From positions 3,162,001 through 3,226,000 of the forward strand of contig CP112982.1 in the NCBI GenBank assembly GCA_041875495.1: a stretch of DNA of 64,000 nt, read 5' to 3'. A program made the position numbers and the translations under genes. This DNA comes from Halomonas sp. CH40. Its GTDB lineage: Bacteria; Pseudomonadota; Gammaproteobacteria; Pseudomonadales; Halomonadaceae. Each line of letters begins with the position of its first letter. The stretch's first letter is position 1. Positions 35,897 to 46,982 of the stretch are shown here, piece after piece. The notes under the pieces are model-generated. The model searched no databases and had not been told where the DNA came from. It saw nothing but the letters and a program-made list of their open reading frames with translations.

Positions 35897-36376
35897 ATGA
35901 TGCAAGATGACAATCAACCAAAGAACAGACCTTCCAGCGATGCCCCGCAGCGCGACTTTTACGCGCAGGTGCGGGCTGGCATTCCTGCCTTGTTGCGCCA
36001 ATGGCTCGCTCTTGGCCAGGCGGACAATACTCGCTTGGCTTTGATACTCGCCGAAACAGCCCGAGTTGCCAAGGTGGGCGCGCCCGATGAAACACCTGAT
36101 GGGGCTACATTAGAAGCCTGGTGCCAGGCCGCCAGCGGTGAAGATATTCCGCTCTGGGCTCCCCGTACGGCCGTGTTTCTGCTTAACCAGATGCCTGCTC
36201 GGCCACGGCCGCAAAGTGAGGCTGAGGCCTGCGCCTGGGCCTATTGCTGGTTGCGCAACCGCTCGTTCGATAGCGCACAGGAAGCTTTCCAGGCATTGCC
36301 TGAACACCTTCAGGAACCTTTACAACAAGCGCTTCAGGCTGCCTGGCAGGATCAGCAGGGGCTACGCCTGGTGTGA
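35897..36376 (+). CDS. Hypothetical protein, 159 aa
   Basis: I do not recognise the family. The protein is soluble, Ala/Gln-rich, with helical segments, several Trp, and a tail ending QQALQAAWQDQQGLRLV. There is no signal peptide and no cysteine-rich or catalytic motif. Start is one of two adjacent ATGs (35897 or 35900) with a weak AGGG upstream. Codon use resembles the neighbours, supporting a real gene. It diverges from patB and converges on the HNH gene 6 bp away. Confidence 0.6.
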   Translation: MMQDDNQPKNRPSSDAPQRDFYAQVRAGIPALLRQWLALGQADNTRLALILAETARVAKVGAPDETPDGATLEAWCQAASGEDIPLWAPRTAVFLLNQMPARPRPQSEAEACAWAYCWLRNRSFDSAQEAFQALPEHLQEPLQQALQAAWQDQQGLRLV

Positions 36377-36382
36377 CAACAG

Positions 36383-36730
36383 CTAACGCCTGCGCCGCTG
36401 TGCTTTGGGTTTGAAGCCGACCGGCTTACTGGCCAACCATGTGACAAAGGCGGCGATCGCCGCATCATTACCTAGTGCTGTAACGGTGTTAAGGCGTTCA
36501 GCCAGTTCGCGTTCACTGTAAAGCCGATGAATGTGCTTGTGGCAGGGACGGCACAGCCAGGCAATGGCGGTCAGCCGCTCCTCGCGTGAATAGCGCTTAC
36601 GGTAGCGGGGCTTATTGTGCAGCGCCCTGGGTATCAGGTGATGCTTGGTCAAGGATTCCGCCCGCCCGCATAATTCACAGCATTCAGGCATGGGCGGCGG
36701 TGATAACGGGTGGGCAGTGGAGGTCGGCAT
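36383..36730 (-). CDS. Small HNH-nuclease-like zinc protein
   Basis: About 115 residues with a compact HNH pattern: CELCGR, then LTKHHLIPRAL, then WLCRPCHKHIHRLYSERELA. This gives two CxxC zinc pairs and the HH...H residues of the beta-beta-alpha-metal nuclease fold. The C-terminal tail is basic (KAQRRRR). ATG 36730 is chosen because GAGGA lies seven bases upstream; the longer frame from 36751 lacks one. Genuine nuclease activity and target are unknown. It diverges from the membrane protein gene with a 40-bp gap. Confidence 0.7.
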   Translation of the reverse strand: MPTSTAHPLSPPPMPECCELCGRAESLTKHHLIPRALHNKPRYRKRYSREERLTAIAWLCRPCHKHIHRLYSERELAERLNTVTALGNDAAIAAFVTWLASKPVGFKPKAQRRRR

Positions 36731-36770
36731 GCCAGCTGTCCTCATGAGCATAAATCAACAAGGATAAAAG

Positions 36771-37586
36771 ATGGCAGATGTTCCCCTGATCTGGCAACTG
36801 GGCAAGTTGCTGGCATCAATAGGTTTAGTACTTGGGTTAGGGTTGGTCGCCGTACGCGTTAGCCCGCGGGTTGCCGGTTTATTGGCTGGGTACCCGCTGG
36901 GTACGGCGCTGGCGCTGTTTTTCATCGGTCTGGAAATTTCTCCCGGCTTTGCGACACAAAGCGCCATTCATACCCTGGCAGGTTTTACTGCAACACTGGC
37001 GCTGGGAGGTGGTTACCTGGTGTGTGGTGGCCGTACGGACGGCATCAAAGGGGTGTTGATGGGCTCTCTGGGTGGCTTGAGCGCCTGGGTGGCCGTCGGC
37101 TGGTTGCTGTCGCATTTTGAGTTTACCCGCCTCACTGGAACCCTGGTCACCCTGGTGGCCATTGGCGTGTTTACCTGGCTCTACCGGCGGGTGCCGGAAA
37201 CCCGGGTCAATGCCAGTGGCACGCTGTCGTGGTCGGCTCTGGGGTTACGGGCAGCCCTGGCCACGCTGATGATTTTTGTGATTACTGCCCTTGCCCACTG
37301 GGTGCCCGCTGCCTGGGCCGGCACCCTGGCGGCATTTCCTGTCACCATGCTGCCCTTCCTGGTCATTCTGCATGCCGGTTACGGTGCTGCCCCGGCGTCA
37401 ACAGTGATCAAGCATTATCCAATGGGGTTGGGGGCGCTGCTCAGCTATACCCTGTGTGTGTCATTGACGTATGCCTCCTGGGGGCTGGCGGCAGGGACGC
37501 TGGCTGGCTTTATCGTCGCCACGCTATGGCTGGTCGGTTGGATGCGCTGCCAGCAATGGTGGGCCGCGCGACGCTCAACGACTTGA
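36771..37586 (+). CDS. Polytopic membrane protein of unknown function
   Basis: 271 residues with about eight to nine hydrophobic segments in two similar halves (about 8-130 and 150-260), each containing an AGxLAxxP-like stretch (VAGLLAGYPLGTALALF and AGTLAAFPVTMLPFLV), suggesting an internal repeat and a transporter-like fold. No known transporter signature is seen. ATG follows AAGGAT-type sequence 7 bases upstream. Neighbours give no functional clue. Confidence 0.65.
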   Translation: MADVPLIWQLGKLLASIGLVLGLGLVAVRVSPRVAGLLAGYPLGTALALFFIGLEISPGFATQSAIHTLAGFTATLALGGGYLVCGGRTDGIKGVLMGSLGGLSAWVAVGWLLSHFEFTRLTGTLVTLVAIGVFTWLYRRVPETRVNASGTLSWSALGLRAALATLMIFVITALAHWVPAAWAGTLAAFPVTMLPFLVILHAGYGAAPASTVIKHYPMGLGALLSYTLCVSLTYASWGLAAGTLAGFIVATLWLVGWMRCQQWWAARRSTT

Positions 37587-37662
37587 CCAAGCGTTTGCTT
37601 GGGTGAATGATTAGCCAGGCGCTAAAGGCCTCTGCTATCTTTCATAATCATAAGGAAACACC

Positions 37663-38064
37663 ATGTTTACACGCATCATTGAACCGGCATTTTACGATAC
37701 CGATGCTCTCGGCCATATCAACAACACGCGTTTGCCTGCCTGGTTTGAACTGGCTCGCAACGACTTGTTCAAGCTATTCACGCCGGACCTGGACACGCAC
37801 AAATGGCGTTTGATGATGGCGCGCATGGAAGTCGACTATCGCGCTGAGCTTTTTTACGGCCACGATATTGAAATTCGCACTTATTTGACCCGTTTAGGCA
37901 ATAGCTCCTTTACGGTGACCCAGGAAGCGCGCCAACATGGAAAACTGGCCAACCTGGGCCACACAGTATTGTTACAATACGATCATCAGGCTAAAAAAGC
38001 CGTCCCGATCGAAGGCCAGCTTCGCCAGATTCTGGAATCTCATCTCCAGGATGCTCCGGAGTAG
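37663..38064 (+). CDS. Acyl-CoA thioesterase, 4HBT hotdog family
   Basis: 133-residue single hotdog domain of the YbgC/4-hydroxybenzoyl-CoA thioesterase type: the DTDALGHINNTRLPAWFE stretch holds the catalytic Asp and following helix. AAGGA lies upstream. Probably hydrolyses a cytoplasmic acyl-CoA. It heads a run of four same-strand genes (to 39520) with gaps of 37, 30 and 24 bp, likely one operon. Confidence 0.85.
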   Translation: MFTRIIEPAFYDTDALGHINNTRLPAWFELARNDLFKLFTPDLDTHKWRLMMARMEVDYRAELFYGHDIEIRTYLTRLGNSSFTVTQEARQHGKLANLGHTVLLQYDHQAKKAVPIEGQLRQILESHLQDAPE

Positions 38065-38101
38065 GTGCTTCCATCGTCGGGCGCCAACCGAGAGTAGCCC
38101 T

Positions 38102-38401
38102 ATGGCAATCCGCTATAACCTGTGGATAGACCCCGACAACAAGGCGCAACACAGCGCCGTTGAAGCCGATCTTGAGCGCTATTTTGTTGAGCGCTTTGCC
38201 GATTATCCACATATCCGCTTGTCCGGCGCAGACCCTTACGATTACGATGCGCCGTTCAACCGCCTCTATGAGGCCCTGATTGCCCGCGGCGCCGAATATT
38301 GCGAGCGCACCTGGCGCTATGTCGCCACGCCAGAGCAGCTGAACCGATGCTTTTTCCGCGCTGTGGGCCAGTCAAACAAGTTTGTTCGAGACGACCCCTG
38401 A
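38102..38401 (+). CDS. Hypothetical protein, 99 aa
   Basis: Unrecognised small soluble protein beginning MAIRYNLWIDP and rich in Tyr, Arg and Asp (GADPYDYDAPFNRLYEALIARG). The frame is open from 37937, but that upstream part overlaps the thioesterase; ATG 38102 is the sensible start although its ribosome site (GAGAG) is weak. Its position inside a tight operon supports it as a real gene. No motif found. Confidence 0.6.
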   Translation: MAIRYNLWIDPDNKAQHSAVEADLERYFVERFADYPHIRLSGADPYDYDAPFNRLYEALIARGAEYCERTWRYVATPEQLNRCFFRAVGQSNKFVRDDP

Positions 38402-38431
38402 CCGCACCTCCAGGAGCTTTACTGACACGCC

Positions 38432-38953
38432 ATGATCATCCGCACCCATCATGCTCCCAGCCAGCATGAACTTGACATTATTGCCCGGCAGCTTGGGCGC
38501 GCGCCTCGCGGCATCGAGGCCGTGGCCGCCACTGACGGGGCAGGCACGCCCCTGGTTCTACGTATGGCACCGATTGTTGATGGTAAACCTTTCCCGACGC
38601 TTTACTGGCTCTGCTCGGAACGTCTGAAAGTGGCCATTTCCCATCTTGAAGCCGCCGGTATCATCAAGCAGCTTGAGCAGCAGCTTCAGGAGGATGCCGA
38701 GTTCCTGGCAGCCTATCATCAGAGCCACCGCGATTACGTCGCCGAGCGCTGGGAATACATGACCCCGGCTCAGAAAGCGGACGTTGATCAACGTGGTTAC
38801 CAGACAGTGCTAACAGAGCGTGGTGTCGGCGGGATTACCAACTGGGATCAGGTACGTTGCCTGCACACCCAGTATGCGCATCACCTCGGCAGCCATAATG
38901 TCATCGGCCAATGGATGGATACTGTTCATCAGATTGATCGCTATGTTGAGTAA
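38432..38953 (+). CDS. DUF501 family protein
   Basis: 173 residues with the DUF501 pattern: an early DIIARQLGRAPRG, central TLYWLCSERLKVAISHLEA, and C-terminal VRCLHTQYAHHLGSHNVIGQW with conserved Cys-His. DUF501 has no established function. It follows the unknown gene by 30 bp and precedes the LOG gene by 24 bp. Confidence 0.78.
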   Translation: MIIRTHHAPSQHELDIIARQLGRAPRGIEAVAATDGAGTPLVLRMAPIVDGKPFPTLYWLCSERLKVAISHLEAAGIIKQLEQQLQEDAEFLAAYHQSHRDYVAERWEYMTPAQKADVDQRGYQTVLTERGVGGITNWDQVRCLHTQYAHHLGSHNVIGQWMDTVHQIDRYVE

Positions 38954-38977
38954 AGCCTCTCAAAAAAGGAAACCCCT

Positions 38978-39520
38978 ATGTCACGCATCTGTGTTTATCT
39001 TGGCTCACGCGCAGGTACGCACCCCGACTACAAGGCAGCCGCGATCGAGCTAGGCCAACAACTGGCACAGCGTGGCCACACCCTGGTGTACGGTGGCGCC
39101 AGGATTGGCCTGATGGGCGAGCTTGCTAATGCCACGCTGGAAGCGGGTGGCCAGGCGGTAGGCGTGATGCCGGATCATCTGGTTGAACGCGAGCAGGCGC
39201 ATTTCGGCCTGACTGAACTGATCCGCGTGAGTGATATGCATGAACGTAAAGCCACCATGGCGGCCCAAGCCGATGGGTTTATTGCCTTGCCTGGTGGTAT
39301 CGGGACCTTTGAGGAACTGTTTGAGATCTGGACCTGGGGTTATCTGGGGCTGCATGACAAGCCGATCGGGCTGCTTAACATCAATGACTTCTATACGCCG
39401 CTACTGGGCTTTCTCGACAACACGGTCGAACAGGGTTTTCTCGCCACCGTGACCCGCGACATGCTGCTTGATGCCGAAACGCCTTCAGACTTGCTCGACG
39501 CCGTTGAAGCACAGTTTTGA
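38978..39520 (+). CDS. LOG-family nucleotide phosphoribohydrolase
   Basis: 180-residue TIGR00730/LOG protein, with the signature PGGIGTFEELFEIWTW and RKATMAAQADGF. LOG enzymes cut the ribose-phosphate from cytokinin monophosphates and, in bacteria, often AMP or other nucleotides. A clear AAAGGA site precedes the ATG. Last gene of the presumed operon starting with the thioesterase. Confidence 0.9.
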   Translation: MSRICVYLGSRAGTHPDYKAAAIELGQQLAQRGHTLVYGGARIGLMGELANATLEAGGQAVGVMPDHLVEREQAHFGLTELIRVSDMHERKATMAAQADGFIALPGGIGTFEELFEIWTWGYLGLHDKPIGLLNINDFYTPLLGFLDNTVEQGFLATVTRDMLLDAETPSDLLDAVEAQF

Positions 39521-39549
39521 ATCGCATACAGGCGAACAGGCGAAGCTCG

Positions 39550-40074
39550 TTATGAAGCGCGGCCTTCAGTCAGGCGTCGGGTACGCTCAAAGGTCAACTG
39601 CAACAGCCGGGCATCATCCCCGGCCCGATGGCGCTGAATGCCTTGCTCGGCAATGATGGCTTCCTTGGTGTCATTCCATACCGCCAACTGTTCTTCACTC
39701 AGCAGTATGCGCAAGGCTTCCAACCTGAAGCCGGGAATAATCCCCGCATGATGAAACAATAGTGACAGCCAGGTATTGTCGTAGCCCCAGCTATCGCTAT
39801 AGGCCTTGCCCAAGGTACGCAATTCGTCGTTGATCCATAACGCCACCTGGCGCACAGGATAACCCTCGCGCTGCAGTCGTTGGCGTGAAATACCGTGCAA
39901 CAGTTCAGCTTTGGGGTCCCAATGAGTCCACTCATCCAGAGGCTGGATAAGAAACGCGCAGCAGCTTCCATCCGTGCGGGCAATGCCCACTTCGATAGGA
40001 TAACTGCCGCGCCCGAATCCGGACGCTTCTATATCCAATAATGTCGGTAGCGTCTCGGACACAGATTTCCTCAC
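39550..40074 (-). CDS. DnaQ-like 3'-5' exonuclease
   Basis: 174-residue DEDDh-type nuclease domain: LLDIEASGFG supplies the first Asp and Glu, a central DNTWLSLLF-region Asp the third acidic residue, and HRAGDDARLL the His-Asp pair. It lacks polymerase or RNase T signatures, so the substrate (DNA or RNA) is open. Converges on the LOG gene; same strand as the Sel1 gene 40 bp upstream. Confidence 0.75.
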   Translation of the reverse strand: MRKSVSETLPTLLDIEASGFGRGSYPIEVGIARTDGSCCAFLIQPLDEWTHWDPKAELLHGISRQRLQREGYPVRQVALWINDELRTLGKAYSDSWGYDNTWLSLLFHHAGIIPGFRLEALRILLSEEQLAVWNDTKEAIIAEQGIQRHRAGDDARLLQLTFERTRRLTEGRAS

Positions 40075-40114
40075 CTACGCGTAAAACCGTTACATAAAAG
40101 CCGCTTGGCTATTT

Positions 40115-40615
40115 TCAGGAAGCCAGTTCTGACGGACGATGGTTGACGAGCCGATCAGCCATTGCCTGCCAGGAGGCAGCCAGCGCGTGATCAACAGCCA
40201 GGCCAAGTTGACCCTGCTTGTAAGCACGCGCCAGACGCTCTGCTGCCAGGTAGTGGCCCGCTTCAGCCGCTCGGGCATACCAGGTCACGGCGTATTCATC
40301 ACGTCGTGGATACTGCGCGCAACCGTTCTCATAAATCTGCGCTACCTGATATTGGGCTTTGAGATCCCCCGCATGCGCCGCCTCGACAATATAGCGTGCG
40401 CCACGCGCCTTATCCTGTGGCGACAAGCTACGGTGAAATAGCATATGGCCGTAGACTGACAGCGCATCCGGGTGCCCGGCTTCGGCACAGCGCTTCAATA
40501 AACGCAGTGTCAAACGCTGGGTGCGCGGTGAATGTGGCAGTAACCAGCGAGAATGAAACAGCCGGTCAGCAACCTGATATTCAAGCCGTGTGAACAAAGA
40601 TGATGCCTGTGGCAT
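40115..40615 (-). CDS. Sel1-repeat (TPR-like) protein
   Basis: 166 residues with three or so Sel1 repeats, e.g. CAEAGHPDALSVYGHML, EAAHAGDLKAQYQVAQIYENG and RAAEAGHYLAAERLARAY. Such solenoids act as protein-binding scaffolds. No signal peptide is visible, so it is probably cytoplasmic. The partner is unknown. The region upstream (40616-40880) is unusually rich in inverted repeats. Confidence 0.8.
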   Translation of the reverse strand: MPQASSLFTRLEYQVADRLFHSRWLLPHSPRTQRLTLRLLKRCAEAGHPDALSVYGHMLFHRSLSPQDKARGARYIVEAAHAGDLKAQYQVAQIYENGCAQYPRRDEYAVTWYARAAEAGHYLAAERLARAYKQGQLGLAVDHALAASWQAMADRLVNHRPSELAS

Positions 40616-40694
40616 GGCAGACCACCTTGCCTGTTGGGTTTACTTAAGTAAGGATGCCAATCAATCGAACAGCGAGCAACCTGACGAGATAAAA

Positions 40695-40847
40695 ACCGGC
40701 CTGTACCGGTAAGGGCTGGCAAGCATACGCCTGCCAGCGCAAGGACTCAACCCCAGTATTTGCCGCCTTGTCGGCGCCTCGTTACCATGCGGAGGGACGC
40801 ATCACTCAGCATGGCAGAATAAACAGACTATTACGCCTTATGGCGTG
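40695..40847. other. Hairpin-dense gap between Sel1 and Tas genes
   Basis: The 265-bp divergent gap contains consecutive inverted repeats: ACCGG-N6-CCGGT (40695-40710), GCTGGCA-N10-TGCCAGC (40715-40738), ATGCG-N6-CGCAT (40787-40802), an alternative CCATGC/GCATGG pairing around it (40785-40814), and a TTACGCC/GGCGTGA stem near 40829. No open frame is credible. It could be a structured leader, a small RNA or a cluster of operators. Confidence 0.4.
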
Positions 40848-40880
40848 AATGAATTCATCTTTCATCGCAAGGAGAATCGC

Positions 40881-41912
40881 ATGCAGACACGCCCTCTTGG
40901 CAGAACGGGAATGGACGTCAGCCGCTTGTGCCTGGGTACCATGACCTATGGTGAACAGAACACAGAAGCGCAGGCACATGAACAGCTTGACCGTGCTGTC
41001 GCCTTTGGCATCAACTTTATTGATACTGCCGAGATGTACCCGGTTCCTCCCAAGGCCGACACCCAGGGTCTGACAGAGCGCTACATAGGCAGCTGGCTCA
41101 AGCAGCGCGGCGCTCGTGATGATGTGATTATCGCCAGCAAGGTGACTGGGCCTGGGCTTGGCCACATTCGTGGTGGCCCGCGGCTGACGCGTGAGCACAT
41201 TCACCAGGCCATAGATGACAACCTGGCACGCCTGAACACGGACTATATTGACCTCTACCAGCTCCATTGGCCCGAACGTAAAACCAATTTTTTCGGCAAG
41301 CTGGGCTACACACACCAGGAAGATGACAACGCCACACCGCTGGAAGAAACCCTGAGCGCGTTGAAAGAACTGGTGGAGGCGGGAAAAATTCGCGCGGTCG
41401 GTTTATCCAACGACACTCCCTGGGGAGTGATGAAGTGCCTTGAGCTGGCTGATCGTCTCGACTTACCCAGGGTCGCCTCAGTGCAAAACCCTTACAACCT
41501 GCTCAACCGCACATTTGAGGTCGGACTGGCCGAGATTGCCCACCGCGAGGATGTTGGCCTGTTGGCCTATTCACCGCTGGGTTTTGGCGTGCTTTCTGGT
41601 AAATACCTGAATAATAATCGCCCTCCAGAAGCCCGTCTGACGCTGTTTGAGCGCTTCAGCCGCTACACCTCATCTGAAGCCGAATCAGCCACTCAGGCCT
41701 ATGTCAGCCTTGCTCACAAGCATGGGCTGGACCCGGCACAGATGGCACTGGCCTTCGTCAATACACGCAGTTTTCTGACCAGCAATATTATTGGCGCTAC
41801 CACCATGGAGCAGCTTGAAAGCAACCTGGCCAGTGAAAGCCTGAAACTTGATGATGAAGTACTCGATGCGATTGACGCTATTCACCATCAGATGCCTAAC
41901 CCTTGCCCTTAA
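40881..41912 (+). CDS. tas: Aldo/keto reductase, Tas-like
   Basis: 343-residue NADP(H)-dependent aldo-keto reductase close in pattern to E. coli Tas: MQTRPLGRTGMDVSRLCLGTMTYGEQN, the catalytic FIDTAEMYP (Asp, Tyr), DYIDLYQLHWPER (His), and IIGATTMEQLESNL for cofactor binding. ATG 40881 follows AAGGAGA; the frame upstream is not family-like. Physiological substrate is unknown. Confidence 0.9.
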   Translation: MQTRPLGRTGMDVSRLCLGTMTYGEQNTEAQAHEQLDRAVAFGINFIDTAEMYPVPPKADTQGLTERYIGSWLKQRGARDDVIIASKVTGPGLGHIRGGPRLTREHIHQAIDDNLARLNTDYIDLYQLHWPERKTNFFGKLGYTHQEDDNATPLEETLSALKELVEAGKIRAVGLSNDTPWGVMKCLELADRLDLPRVASVQNPYNLLNRTFEVGLAEIAHREDVGLLAYSPLGFGVLSGKYLNNNRPPEARLTLFERFSRYTSSEAESATQAYVSLAHKHGLDPAQMALAFVNTRSFLTSNIIGATTMEQLESNLASESLKLDDEVLDAIDAIHHQMPNPCP

Positions 41913-42110
41913 GCTGACGCAAAGACTGCCTATGGAATGCTTCAGCTTCAAGCGCGTCTTCTTCAGCAACTGCGTCAAACTGGCTATTAGCCCGATAGCC
42001 CTGCCGCCTGGCAGGGCTTGATATAATGCCATATACGGTTTGGCCCTGTGGTTTGCCAGGCTGCCAGACCCTCAAATTCACCACAGGAAAACCAGACACA
42101 GGAAGACGTC

Positions 42111-42896
42111 ATGCTCAGCGTAATTTCACCTGCCAAAACTCTCGACTTTGAAACACCGGCCACGACAGATCAGGTGACTCAGCCCGACTTTCTTGACCAT
42201 AGCCAGACGTTGATCGATATCCTGCGCGACTATTCCCCCCAACAGCTCAGCGATCTAATGGGGATCAGCGATAAACTGGCAGGGCTTAATGCTGCCCGCT
42301 TCGCGCAGTGGGAGCCGCCTTTCAGCCTGGATAACGCCAAACCAGCGGCACAGGCTTTCCAGGGTGATGTCTACACTGGCCTTGAGGCAGATACCTTTGA
42401 CAAAGAAGACAATCAGTTCGCTCAGCAACACCTGCGAATTCTTTCTGGGCTCTACGGGTTATTGCGCCCCCTGGATCTGATCCAGCCCTACCGCCTGGAA
42501 ATGGGCACCAAGCTGGCCAATCCCAGCGGTAAGGATCTTTACGCCTACTGGAAACCAACCCTGACCCAGGCTGTCAATCAGGCCATTGCTGACAGCGGTT
42601 CCAAGGTGCTGGTTAATCTGGCATCCAATGAATACTTCAAGGCAGTCGATACAAAGTCACTGGATGCACAAGTCATCACACCGGTTTTCAAAGACGAGAA
42701 GAACGGCCAGTTCAAGATCATCAGCTTTTATGCCAAAAAGGCGCGCGGCTTGATGAGTGCCTGGATCATCCGTGAACGGCTGAATACGCCCGAGGCGCTT
42801 AAGGGGTTTGATGTAGACGGCTACCGCTTTGACCCTGCTTCATCACAAGGCGACACCCTTGTTTTCATCCGCAGGGAAGCAGATCGTCCTAATTGA
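42111..42896 (+). CDS. yaaA: Peroxide stress protein YaaA
   Basis: 261-residue UPF0246/YaaA protein with its strict start [14 protein letters not shown] and conserved FLGL-type core ([24 protein letters not shown]) and [10 protein letters not shown]. YaaA lowers free iron and protects DNA when peroxide is present; it binds DNA. ATG 42111 gives the family length (~258). The open frame extends upstream but without similarity. Confidence 0.94.
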   Translation: MLSVISPAKTLDFETPATTDQVTQPDFLDHSQTLIDILRDYSPQQLSDLMGISDKLAGLNAARFAQWEPPFSLDNAKPAAQAFQGDVYTGLEADTFDKEDNQFAQQHLRILSGLYGLLRPLDLIQPYRLEMGTKLANPSGKDLYAYWKPTLTQAVNQAIADSGSKVLVNLASNEYFKAVDTKSLDAQVITPVFKDEKNGQFKIISFYAKKARGLMSAWIIRERLNTPEALKGFDVDGYRFDPASSQGDTLVFIRREADRPN

Positions 42897-42922
42897 TTGA
42901 TTACTTTCGACTTGCGATCTTC

Positions 42923-43498
42923 TTAATTGAAATGAACCGGGCGCGCTGAGCGTGGTTTCAGAAACTGCTGGTGCGCCTGTTTGAACTCAGGCGTATCACA
43001 GCGGTACAGCCACTCATAAGCCACCATATCCGCCGTTACTGCCTGCGCACCGTTTGCACAGGCCCGCTTGCGGGCCAGTTCAGCCTCGGTGCAGCGCCGG
43101 CTGGCCGTTGCTTCTGTCAGCCAGAGCACTTCATAACCGGCCTCCAGTAACCCCAGCCCTGTCTGCATGACGCAGATATGTGCTTCAGTGCCGCAAAGCA
43201 CAATTTGTGTTTTACCTGAGGCAGCCAAGGCGTCCCGGAATTTACCCTCTTCCATGACACTGAAATGGACTTTTTGCCAGAGTTGGTAATCATCAAGACG
43301 CTCGAGCAGGGAGGCTGCGCTGCCGCCCAGCTTTTGTGGATTCTGCTCGGTTAACCAGACGGGAACACCCAGGAGGTTAGCCAGGCCTCCAAGCCAACTG
43401 GCTTCCTCAATGGCCTGAAAGCCGCCCTCAATGACAGGCAAAAGCCCAGCCTGGAAGTCGACCATAAGCAGCAGGCTTTTTTCTCGTTGTATGCGCAT
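42923..43498 (-). CDS. Isochorismatase-family hydrolase
   Basis: 191-residue cysteine hydrolase with the family triad: Asp in LLMVDFQAGLLP, Lys in LWQKVHFSV and Cys in GTEAHICVMQTGLGLLE. The sub-type is YcaC-like, of uncertain substrate. It starts 108 bp from the (GTGAATC)n repeat, which therefore lies in its promoter region. Confidence 0.87.
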   Translation of the reverse strand: MRIQREKSLLLMVDFQAGLLPVIEGGFQAIEEASWLGGLANLLGVPVWLTEQNPQKLGGSAASLLERLDDYQLWQKVHFSVMEEGKFRDALAASGKTQIVLCGTEAHICVMQTGLGLLEAGYEVLWLTEATASRRCTEAELARKRACANGAQAVTADMVAYEWLYRCDTPEFKQAHQQFLKPRSARPVHFN

Positions 43499-43605
43499 GC
43501 ATTCACCTTATGAGATAACGTTAAATGGCTTACCCAGCATAAGCGCAGCCAGATGATTACTCCACCCCAAAGGTGCATGCATTCTCATTTGAGGGCAAAC
43601 GCTTT

Positions 43606-43750
43606 GTGAATCGTGAATCGTGAATCGTGAATCGTGAATCGTGAATCGTGAATCGTGAATCGTGAATCGTGAATCGTGAATCGTGAATCGTGAATCGTGA
43701 ATCGTGAATCGTGAATCGTGAATCGTGAATCGTGAATCGTGAATCGTGAA
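43606..43750. repeat. Perfect heptanucleotide tandem repeat (GTGAATC)n, ~20.7 copies
   Basis: 145 bp of uninterrupted 7-bp units, with no mismatch from end to end. On the minus strand every frame stays open (the peptide repeats DSRFTIH), but no ribosome site or conserved protein supports coding. It lies between the rrn terminators and the hydrolase gene. Perfect identity means recent slippage or gene-conversion activity; copy number should vary between strains. Confidence 0.97.
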
Positions 43751-43758
43751 CAGAAAAG

Positions 43759-43790
43759 CAAAGCCCTCTGCCGGAGGGCAAGGTTTTTTT
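43759..43790 (+). terminator. Strong hairpin terminator between repeat and 5S gene
   Basis: GCCCTC-TGCCG-GAGGGC followed on the plus strand by CAAGG and seven Ts. No plus-strand gene is known upstream apart from yaaA 860 bp away. It also backs up the rrn terminator on the minus strand. Confidence 0.7.
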
Positions 43791-43804
43791 AACACACGCA
43801 CAGC

Positions 43805-43838
43805 AAAACGCCCCGTACACGGTGTGCATGGGACGTTT
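43805..43838 (-). terminator. rrn operon terminator
   Basis: Read on the minus strand, AAACGTCCC...GGGGCGTTTT encloses a CAC/GTG inner stem, 10 bp beyond the 5S gene. Typical first terminator of an rRNA operon. Confidence 0.8.
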
Positions 43839-43848
43839 CTATATAGGT

Positions 43849-43965
43849 GCCTGACGATGACCTACTCTCGCATGGGGAGACCCCACACTACCATCGGCGC
43901 TAAGCGGTTTCACTGCTGAGTTCGGCAAGGGATCAGGTGGTTCCCACTCGCTATGGTCGTCAGGC
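43849..43965 (-). rRNA. rrf: 5S ribosomal RNA
   Basis: About 117 nt beginning GCCTGACGACCATAGCGAG and ending with its complement (TCGTCAGGC), with the usual internal TGGGAACCACCTGATCC and CCCATGCGAGAGTAGGTCA. Last gene of the operon. Ends are set by the paired termini and may be off by one or two bases. Confidence 0.95.
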
Positions 43966-44096
43966 GTAACAGGTGATATAGCAAGCTGATTCAACGGCGT
44001 TCAATGGCCGCTGCGTAATGTCGGTGATCGTCTCTGCGTATCCGGTGCGCTTTCGCGCGTCGTTATCACTAGCTTCAGACCCCTTGGGTGTTATAG

Positions 44097-46982
<2,886 letters not shown>

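Noticed and set aside
43606..43750. CRISPR array
   Set aside because: Units are 7 bp with no spacers and no cas genes are present.
43508..43829. Open frames on the minus strand through the 7-bp repeat (peptide repeat DSRFTIH)
   Set aside because: The frames are open only because 7-bp units lack a stop in any frame; they run across terminators, have no ribosome site and no family resemblance.
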